Origin: an uncultured Oscillibacter sp. | GTDB lineage: Bacteria > Bacillota > Clostridia > Oscillospirales > Oscillospiraceae | Assembly (NCBI GenBank): GCA_902476875.1 | Contig: CABSFC010000020.1 | Location: 1 to 31,060, forward strand | Length of the DNA: 31,060 nt | Direction of reading: 5' to 3' | Shown: one piece after another, positions 25,329 through 31,060 of the stretch | Position numbering within the stretch: position 1 is the first letter of the stretch | How the letters are laid out: each line of letters opens with the position of its first letter | Made by a program: the position numbers and the translations under genes | The notes under the pieces: generated by a model | What the model saw: only the letters and a program-made list of their open reading frames with translations | What the model was told of the DNA's origin: nothing | Databases searched by the model: none

Positions 25329-26216
25329 ATGGCAATCACATATGACTATTACCGCATTTTTTATTACGTTGCCCAGCACAAGAGCTTCACCAGGGCGGCG
25401 GAGGTTTTGGGCAACAACCAGCCCAATATCACGCGCTGCATGAACAACCTGGAGCAGGAGCTGGGGTGCAAGCTGCTCGTCCGCAGCAACCACGGCGTCA
25501 CGCTGACTCCGGAGGGCCACAGGCTGTACACGCGGGTGGCCGTTGCCTTTGACCAGCTGCGGCTTGGCGAGGAGGAGATCCAGAAGGATTGCAGCCTGGA
25601 CACGGGCTCGGTGTCCATCGGCACCAGCGAGACGGGGCTGCACCTGCTCCTTCTGGACAGGCTGTCCGTGTTTCATGAGCAGCATCCCGGCGTGCACCTG
25701 CGGATCACCAACGTGTCTTCGCCCCAGGCCGTCGCCGCCCTTGCCCGGGGCCAGACCGACTGTGCGGTGATCACCACGCCCTGTGAGGTCAAAAAGCCTT
25801 TGCGGGCGATCCCGCTGCTCTCCTTCCGGGAAATATTGATCTGCGGCTCCCGGTTCCAGCATCTGACCAGGGAGCCGCAGCAGCTGCGCGATGTGGTGAA
25901 ATACCCCTTCGTCTGCCTGGGGCGGGAGACCAGCTCCTATGCGTTCTATCAAAGGCTGTTCCTGAAGCACGGCCTGAGCTTCCATGTGGATATGGAGGCG
26001 TCCACCATTGATCAGGTGCCGCCCCTGGTGCAGTACAATCTGGGCATCGGATTCTTTTCTGAGACGCTGGCGGCCCCCGCCATCGCCCAAGGCGTGATCA
26101 ACCAGATCCGTCTGGCGGAAATCGTTCCGGAGCGCTCGATCAGTCTGATTGAGGATACTTCCAGGCCGCAGAGTATTGCCATGAAGACATTGCATAAGCT
26201 GCTCTGCGCAAAGTAA
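25329..26216 (+). CDS. LysR-family transcriptional regulator
   Basis: The 295-residue protein begins MAITYDYYRIFYYVAQHKSF, followed by the LysR winged helix-turn-helix (TRAAEVLGNNQPNITRCMNN, then LEQELGCKLLVR). The effector domain (residues about 90-295) is the two-lobed periplasmic-binding-protein type. An ATG 15 bases upstream (25314) is also possible. It is transcribed the same way as the MoxR/VWA/CstA genes, and a TTCATAT-N7-ATATGAA dyad before their promoter is a likely binding site. The inducer is unknown. Confidence 0.92.
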   Translation: MAITYDYYRIFYYVAQHKSFTRAAEVLGNNQPNITRCMNNLEQELGCKLLVRSNHGVTLTPEGHRLYTRVAVAFDQLRLGEEEIQKDCSLDTGSVSIGTSETGLHLLLLDRLSVFHEQHPGVHLRITNVSSPQAVAALARGQTDCAVITTPCEVKKPLRAIPLLSFREILICGSRFQHLTREPQQLRDVVKYPFVCLGRETSSYAFYQRLFLKHGLSFHVDMEASTIDQVPPLVQYNLGIGFFSETLAAPAIAQGVINQIRLAEIVPERSISLIEDTSRPQSIAMKTLHKLLCAK

Positions 26217-26234
26217 ACGGGGCTTATATGCAAG

Positions 26235-26273
26235 GACAGAGGGGCGGACGCCGATGGCGTCCGCCCCTCTGTC
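26235..26273 (+). terminator. Perfect 18-bp hairpin terminator after the LysR gene
   Basis: An 18-base arm (26235-26252, GACAGAGGGGCGGACGCC) pairs perfectly with 26256-26273 across a three-base loop. It is 18 bases past the stop. There is no T-run, but the stem is very stable. Confidence 0.65.
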
Positions 26274-26311
26274 CCCGCGTCTGCCCGTTGTCGGCAGTTT
26301 GCTATATCGAT

Positions 26312-26332
26312 TTCATATTACCATCATATGAA
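26312..26332. promoter_or_regulatory. LysR-type operator dyad before the MoxR operon
   Basis: TTCATAT-TACCATC-ATATGAA is a perfect 7-bp inverted repeat centred about 54 bases before the predicted start site of the next operon. Position and form (T-N11-A type) fit LysR activation. Confidence 0.55.
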
Positions 26333-26340
26333 TAATACAT

Positions 26341-26369
26341 TTTACACGAATCGGCCATATCATTATAAT
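26341..26369 (+). promoter_or_regulatory. Near-consensus promoter of the MoxR/VWA/CstA operon
   Basis: TTTACA (26341-26346), a 17-base spacer and TATAAT (26364-26369). The leader is about 90 bases. It follows the LysR-type dyad. Confidence 0.8.
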
Positions 26370-26464
26370 GTAGTGCGAAATCAGAGTGGGAAGTTAGGGA
26401 TTGCGGCGTTTTCTTCCGTTTTGGATAAGCAATCCCGTTATTGTGGTGGAGAAGAAGTGAGCGG

Positions 26465-27379
26465 ATGTCTGCATTTTTGGAGGAAGAGAAGATCGATCCC
26501 GCGCTGCTGCGGGAGCTGGAAGCCTTTCGGGCGGCAAATCCTCTGCCGGAGGCCCTTCAGGGACGCGTTCCGGCGCCCCGCTATCACTATTACGGTAAGG
26601 ATATCTGGGAACACGCTATCGCGGCTCTCCTCTGCGGCAAGAATCTGCTCCTGACCGGAGGAAAAGCCACCGGAAAAAACGTGCTGGCGGAAAATCTGGC
26701 CATGGTGTTTGGCCGGCCGGCATGGAATGTGTCGTTCCACGTCAACGCGGACGCCGCCAGCCTCATTGGAATGGATACCTTTGAAGACGGCCAGGTCCGG
26801 TTTCGGCCCGGCCCCATCTATCAGTGTGCCCGGTACGGCGGCTTCGGCATCCTGGATGAGATCAACATGGCAAAAAACGAGGCCCTGGCGGTACTCCACT
26901 CCGCGTTGGATTTCCGCCGGGCCATCGACGTGCCGGGCTACGACCGTATTCCCATGGAAGCTTCCACCCGGTTCATCGCCACCATGAATTACGGCTACGC
27001 CGGGACCCGGGAGCTGAACGAGGCCCTGACCTCCCGGTTCGCCGTCATCCAGATGCCCACCATCAGCCCGGAGAATCTGAACAGGCTGCTGGCGAAGCAC
27101 TTTCCCACGCTGAAAAAGAAGTACCGGGAGCAGTTCGCCCAGCTCTTTTTTGACCTGCAAAAGAAGTGTGAGAGCGCGGAGATCTCCACCAAGGCCCTGG
27201 ACCTCCGGGGACTGATGGACGCGCTGGACCTGATGCGTACCGGCGTCTCCGCCGGAGCGGCGCTGGATATGGGCGTCACCAACAAGGCTTTTGACAGCTA
27301 TGAACAGGGGCTGATCCGGGACGCCGCCTCCATGCGGGTCTCCGCCAGGCTCACCCGGGCGGAGTTGTTTGACGAGTGA
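26465..27379 (+). CDS. MoxR-type AAA+ ATPase (CbbQ/NorQ-like)
   Basis: The 304-residue protein starts MSAFLEEEKIDPALLRELEA. Walker A is GGKATGKN (65-72) and Walker B is GILDEINM (128-135), with a sensor-1 region FIATMNYGYAGTRELNEAL and SRF (arginine finger). The glycine-poor Walker A and the N-terminal helix pair are like the CbbQ/NorQ/MoxR group. These ATPases act as chaperones that activate metal enzymes together with a VWA-domain partner. The stop codon overlaps a possible GTG start of the next gene, so coupling is likely. An in-frame ATG 24 bases upstream is possible, but the chosen start has a better ribosome site. Confidence 0.88.
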   Translation: MSAFLEEEKIDPALLRELEAFRAANPLPEALQGRVPAPRYHYYGKDIWEHAIAALLCGKNLLLTGGKATGKNVLAENLAMVFGRPAWNVSFHVNADAASLIGMDTFEDGQVRFRPGPIYQCARYGGFGILDEINMAKNEALAVLHSALDFRRAIDVPGYDRIPMEASTRFIATMNYGYAGTRELNEALTSRFAVIQMPTISPENLNRLLAKHFPTLKKKYREQFAQLFFDLQKKCESAEISTKALDLRGLMDALDLMRTGVSAGAALDMGVTNKAFDSYEQGLIRDAASMRVSARLTRAELFDE

Positions 27380-27384
27380 CGGCC

Positions 27385-29127
27385 ATGCTGACACAGCATT
27401 ACAGCGCAAGGCAGCGTCAGGCCCTGAACCAGATCTGGACCGCCGCCGGCGGCTACGGCTTCGACCCCCTGTTTCTGGCGCTGCGGAGCGACGGCAGCCC
27501 GGACCTCTATATGAATTGCATTGTGGGCTGCGTCCGCAAATGGTACGGGGACGCGATGCCCAGCGCCCTGTTCGGCTCGTGGAGCGGAGACCGCCGTCAG
27601 GCCCTGCTGGACGATCTTGCCTGGCTGGCCTTGGAAAACGCGGTGTTTCAGCGGGAGCTGCCGGAGCGCCCCATTCTGGCGGAGCTCCGCCGCGCCCACG
27701 CGGAGGACTTTTTCGCCCAGGAGCACAAGCTGTCCCGCCAAGAGTGGATGGCCAAAAACCAGCTGGCCTATACCATGGAGGCCGCCCGCTGGCGGAGCGT
27801 GCTGGGCAGACGGCCGCCTGTGATGACGCCCTATGAGAAAAAGCTGTCCGCCGCCCTGCTCTGCGATGCTTTGGACGCCGGGGCCCTGGGCGCCGCCATT
27901 CGGAACGCCTTTGAACAAGCGGGGCTGTTTCACGGGCATGCGCAGCCGAAAGCGGCCCTGCACCTGCATTTTGACGGGAAATGGGCCTCCGCCATGACCA
28001 GGTTTCTGCCCACGGAGATCGTCCACACGGACGTGCTGACGGTGGGGCGCTCCGGCGTCGCCGGAGGCGGCGGGCAAAAGCTGGATGTCCGCCGGGCGAA
28101 ATTCCGGCTGAACGAAAACGCGGAGACGGACCGGCAGTACATTGAGAGCTGTTTCGGCCGCTCCCTCTACCCGCCGGAGGAGCTGGCCGCGGCGGAGCAG
28201 CGGCTCTGCACCGGCAATCACCTGGGCTGTCACCTGTGGTTCACGGCAGGGGTCCCGGACCCCAGCAGCGCCCGCAGCGGGGAATCCCGGCGGCTGGCCG
28301 GGGAGGCCGTTCTCCAGTTCCGGCGAAACCAGAAAGCTTTCCAAAAGGACATCGGCCTTTACCAACACGCCATCCTGCGTCTGACGGACCAGGTCCGTAA
28401 CTGCCTCCAGGTCCACAGCCGGACGGAGACGGACACGGCCCGTGGCGGCAGGCTGGACGGCTCCCGTGTCTGGCGGGCGGCGGTCCTGGGGGATGGCCGC
28501 GTCTTTCTCCGGGACAGCAGCGCAAACCGCCCGGGCTTTTCCGTGGACATTCTTCTGGACGCGTCCTCCTCCCGCCTGCACTGTCAGGAGGCCGTCGCCG
28601 CCCAGGGCTATATCCTGGCGGAGAGCCTGAACCGGTGCGGGGTCCCGGTGCGGGTATCCGGCTATTGCAGTCTCCGGGGCTATACGGTCCTGCGGGTGCT
28701 GAAGGATTTCCGGGACAAGCACGGCAACCAGAATATATTCCACTACTTCGCCTCCGGCTGGAACCGGGACGGGCTGGTCCTGCGGGCGGCGGGACAGCTG
28801 CTGAAAAACGCTCCCGGGGAGCGGCGCCTGCTGTTGCTGCTGACCGACGCCAGCCCCAACGACAGTCACCGTATCCCCCCGGACGGCAAAAATCCCTTCG
28901 GCCGGGACTATGGAGAGCAGGCCGCCGTGGAGGACGCGGCCCGGGAGGTCCGGGCTCTGCGCCGCGGCGGCGTCCGTGTGGCGGCGGTGTTCATGGGCGA
29001 GCCGATGAGCGCCCCGGCCGCGGAGACCATCTACGGCAAAAGCCTGACCCGCATCCGTGGCATGGACCAGCTGGCGGACGCGGCGGGCGCCCTGATCCAA
29101 CGGGAGATCCGGGAGCTCTCCGACTGA
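27385..29127 (+). CDS. VWA-domain protein (CbbO/NorD-like partner of the AAA+ ATPase)
   Basis: The 580-residue protein has a long N-terminal region (residues 1-380) rich in helices and without a clear family, followed by a von Willebrand factor A domain. The MIDAS motif is DILLDASSSR with DxSxS, first Asp near residue 392, and the later Asp is in LLLLTDASPND near residue 490. Such VWA proteins pair with MoxR-type ATPases to remodel or activate a target enzyme. A GTG start overlapping the previous stop (27376) is an alternative. The target is unknown; no nitric oxide reductase or Rubisco gene is near, so NorD or CbbO should not be read as function. Confidence 0.85.
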   Translation: MLTQHYSARQRQALNQIWTAAGGYGFDPLFLALRSDGSPDLYMNCIVGCVRKWYGDAMPSALFGSWSGDRRQALLDDLAWLALENAVFQRELPERPILAELRRAHAEDFFAQEHKLSRQEWMAKNQLAYTMEAARWRSVLGRRPPVMTPYEKKLSAALLCDALDAGALGAAIRNAFEQAGLFHGHAQPKAALHLHFDGKWASAMTRFLPTEIVHTDVLTVGRSGVAGGGGQKLDVRRAKFRLNENAETDRQYIESCFGRSLYPPEELAAAEQRLCTGNHLGCHLWFTAGVPDPSSARSGESRRLAGEAVLQFRRNQKAFQKDIGLYQHAILRLTDQVRNCLQVHSRTETDTARGGRLDGSRVWRAAVLGDGRVFLRDSSANRPGFSVDILLDASSSRLHCQEAVAAQGYILAESLNRCGVPVRVSGYCSLRGYTVLRVLKDFRDKHGNQNIFHYFASGWNRDGLVLRAAGQLLKNAPGERRLLLLLTDASPNDSHRIPPDGKNPFGRDYGEQAAVEDAAREVRALRRGGVRVAAVFMGEPMSAPAAETIYGKSLTRIRGMDQLADAAGALIQREIRELSD

Positions 29128-29158
29128 AGGACCCCATTTTGATGAAAGGAATATCGCC

Positions 29159-29452
29159 ATGGCATGGTTTCAAAAGCGCGTGACAGTTTTTCGGGCCCAG
29201 GACAAGGCTGGCTGGCTGGCGGCCAGGGCCGCTTTGAAGGACGCGGACGTCCGTGACATTCGAGCCGGGCACTACGACGTGGAGCCGCCGGTATGCGGCT
29301 GCGGGGCCAAGCTGGACCCCAGGAACTTCGGGCCGAAGGGCCGGATTGACCGCAGCATGTATTTCATCACCGTGCCACAGGCGGACGCAGAGGCAGCCCA
29401 GTCGGTCCTGGCCCGGACCGCGGACGGCAAAGAGCCGGAACGCCGCGCTTGA
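29159..29452 (+). CDS. Small protein with a CxC motif, between the VWA gene and cstA
   Basis: The 97-residue protein starts MAWFQKRVTVFRAQDKAGWL after AAAGGAAT. It has an alternating strand/helix pattern somewhat like small DUF2007-type proteins, and a CGCGAKLDP segment with two cysteines spaced by one glycine. It has no signal peptide or membrane span. Position in the operon suggests it works with the ATPase/VWA pair or with the transporter downstream. I do not recognise a function. Confidence 0.7.
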   Translation: MAWFQKRVTVFRAQDKAGWLAARAALKDADVRDIRAGHYDVEPPVCGCGAKLDPRNFGPKGRIDRSMYFITVPQADAEAAQSVLARTADGKEPERRA

Positions 29453-29538
29453 ATATGATCCGCCCGTCATGGGCGTTCATATAAATTGGGCCGCCGCATC
29501 CGGTGCGGCCGCCCGGAAATTTTAAGGGAGGAATCATT

Positions 29539-31023
29539 ATGGTAAGCTTTCTCATCTGTCTGGCGCTCCTGATTGGCGGTTACTTTACATACGGTAAAGT
29601 CATCGACAACACCTTTGGGCCGGACGACCGGGAGACGCCTGCTGTCCGCATCAACGACGGTATCGACTACGTCGTGATGCCCCAGTGGAAACTGTTCCTG
29701 GTGCAGCTGCTGAACATCGCGGGTCTGGGACCCATCTTCGGCGCTATGCAGGGCGCCCTGTGGGGGCCTGTGGTGTTCCTGTGGATCACGTTCGGCACCA
29801 TCTTCGCCGGCGGCGTCCACGACTATTTCGCGGGCATGCTCTCCGAGCGCAATGACGGCGCCTCCATCTCTGAGATCTGCGGTATCTATCTGGGCAACGG
29901 CATGAAGACCGTGATGCGTATTTTCAGCGTCGTGCTGCTGGTCATGGTGGGCACCGTGTTCGCGGTTGGTCCTGCCGGCCTGATCGTCACGCTGTTCAAA
30001 AACGCCGGCGTGACCGGCGTGGTCACCAATACCGAGGTGTGGCTGTGGATCATCCTGATCTACTACTTCATCGCCACCTTCATCTCCATCGACAAGATCA
30101 TCGGCAAGATCTATCCCATCTTCGGCATCTGCCTGATCATCATGGCCGTGGGCGTCGCCATCGGTATCTTCACCAACTCCGCCTACACCATCCCCGAGCT
30201 GTGGACCCACTTCTACAACATGGAGCCCACCGGCAAGCCCATCTGGAGCTTCATGTTCATCACCGTGGCCTGCGGCGCCATCTCCGGTTTCCACGCCACC
30301 CAGTCTCCCCTGATGGCCCGCTGCATGAAGTCCGAAAAGCAGGGCCACATGGTGTTCTACGGCGCCATGGTCTGCGAGGGCATCATCGCCCTGATCTGGG
30401 CCGCCGCCGGCTGCGCCATCTATGAGGTCACCGACGGTCTGAGCACCGGACTGCAGGCAGCTCTGGCCAACGGCCAGTCCGCCGCCATCTATGACGTGTG
30501 CGCCAAGACCATGGGCGGCATAGGCGTTGCCCTGGCCATGCTGGGCGTCATTGCCTGCCCCATCACCTCCGGCGACACCGCTTTCCGCAGCGCCCGCCTG
30601 ACCCTGGCCGACTGGTTCAAGATCGACCAGGGGGGCTACAAGAACCGCCTGATCCTGTGCGTGCCCCTGCTGCTGGTGGGCGCCTTTGTGGGCCATCTGG
30701 ACTACTCCGTCGTGTGGCGGTATTTCAGCTGGACCAACCAGACCCTGGCCATGATCGTCCTGTGGGCTGCCAGCATGTACCTGTATCAGCAGAAGAAGAA
30801 CTACTGGGTCACCGCGGTGCCCGCGACCTTCATGAGCGCCGTGTCCTGCACCTACTTCCTGCTGGGCAACGAGTGCCTGGGCCAGTTCCTCAACACGACG
30901 GACGCCGCCGGCGCCGTTGTGTACAACACCACGGTGGCCTATCCTGTGGGCATCGTGTTTGCCATCGTGCTTCTGGCGATCTTCCTGCGGGCCACGAAGA
31001 AGCAGCAGTCTGTGAAGCAGTGA
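29539..31023 (+). CDS. cstA: CstA-family carbon starvation/peptide or pyruvate transporter
   Basis: The 494-residue protein has the CstA family layout of many membrane spans. Family marks are the conserved RINDGIDYVVMPQWKLF near residue 40, NIAGLGPIFGAMQGALWGP, and FHATQSPLMARC near residue 250, with SGDTAFRSARLTLADWF near 350. This is the short clostridial form. CstA and its relative BtsT import peptides or pyruvate during nutrient limitation. The start follows AAGGGAGG. A small hairpin (GGCCGC at 29489-29494 with GCGGCC at 29505-29510) precedes the ribosome site and could tune read-through. It ends the cluster and lies inside the window. Confidence 0.95.
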   Translation: MVSFLICLALLIGGYFTYGKVIDNTFGPDDRETPAVRINDGIDYVVMPQWKLFLVQLLNIAGLGPIFGAMQGALWGPVVFLWITFGTIFAGGVHDYFAGMLSERNDGASISEICGIYLGNGMKTVMRIFSVVLLVMVGTVFAVGPAGLIVTLFKNAGVTGVVTNTEVWLWIILIYYFIATFISIDKIIGKIYPIFGICLIIMAVGVAIGIFTNSAYTIPELWTHFYNMEPTGKPIWSFMFITVACGAISGFHATQSPLMARCMKSEKQGHMVFYGAMVCEGIIALIWAAAGCAIYEVTDGLSTGLQAALANGQSAAIYDVCAKTMGGIGVALAMLGVIACPITSGDTAFRSARLTLADWFKIDQGGYKNRLILCVPLLLVGAFVGHLDYSVVWRYFSWTNQTLAMIVLWAASMYLYQQKKNYWVTAVPATFMSAVSCTYFLLGNECLGQFLNTTDAAGAVVYNTTVAYPVGIVFAIVLLAIFLRATKKQQSVKQ

Positions 31024-31060
31024 CCCTCCGGGCGCTCCGGCTTTTCAGATGAAACGGCGG

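Overview
The window is GC-rich DNA from what looks like a strictly anaerobic, gut-type member of the Bacillota (Clostridia, probably Oscillospiraceae such as the Flavonifractor/Lawsonibacter/Intestinimonas group). The reasons are anaerobic cobalamin genes (CbiK, CbiD), a single-chain pyruvate:ferredoxin oxidoreductase, strong AGGAGG-type ribosome binding sites, sigma-54 enhancer-binding regulators in a Gram-positive style genome, and protein families typical of that group. The genus is inferred, not shown.

Region 1 (1-1261, minus strand) is the start of a cobalamin operon: promoter, B12 riboswitch, intrinsic terminator, cbiK, then the first codons of cbiD. Region 2 (1297-8618) is a cyst(e)ine/C-S catabolism locus. 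A sigma-54 enhancer-binding regulator (3022-5085) sits between two near-consensus -24/-12 promoters. One drives a divergent L-cysteine desulfidase (cyuA); the other drives a four-gene operon of MalY/PatB-type C-S lyase, DAACS amino-acid symporter, RidA and a glutaredoxin-like protein. The parts fit uptake of a sulfur amino acid, cleavage to 2-aminoacrylate, and RidA-assisted conversion to pyruvate. Region 3 (8619-9113) has no convincing gene but carries several long hairpins, a near-consensus minus-strand promoter and two copies of GGTTAG-N6-CTAACC. Region 4 (9143-14081) is a LacI-family repressor divergent from nifJ, with shared TTGAGC-type operator half-sites.

Region 5 (14205-19894) mixes intact and decayed genes: remnants of a LytTR response regulator and a GHKL kinase, an intact glycerol-dehydrogenase-like enzyme, a 5'-truncated sigma-54 activator, a frameshifted Asp/Glu-racemase-family gene, an intact 2-hydroxyacid dehydrogenase plus glycerate kinase operon, and the first 72 codons of a tyrosine recombinase. 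Region 6 (20013-24922) has a GH13 amylase, a divergent consensus promoter with a third GGTTAG dyad leading into an alpha/beta-hydrolase remnant, then an ATC-hydrolase-family protein, a membrane protein, a metallo-beta-lactamase-fold hydrolase and a frameshifted small membrane protein.

Region 7 (25224-31023) is a LysR regulator, a LysR-type dyad and near-consensus promoter, and a tight run of MoxR-type AAA+ ATPase, VWA-domain protein, small CxC protein and CstA transporter. The strongest candidates for something not well described are the sigma-54 cysteine regulon, the GGTTAG dyad family with its structured non-coding neighbour, and the MoxR-VWA-CxC-CstA cluster.
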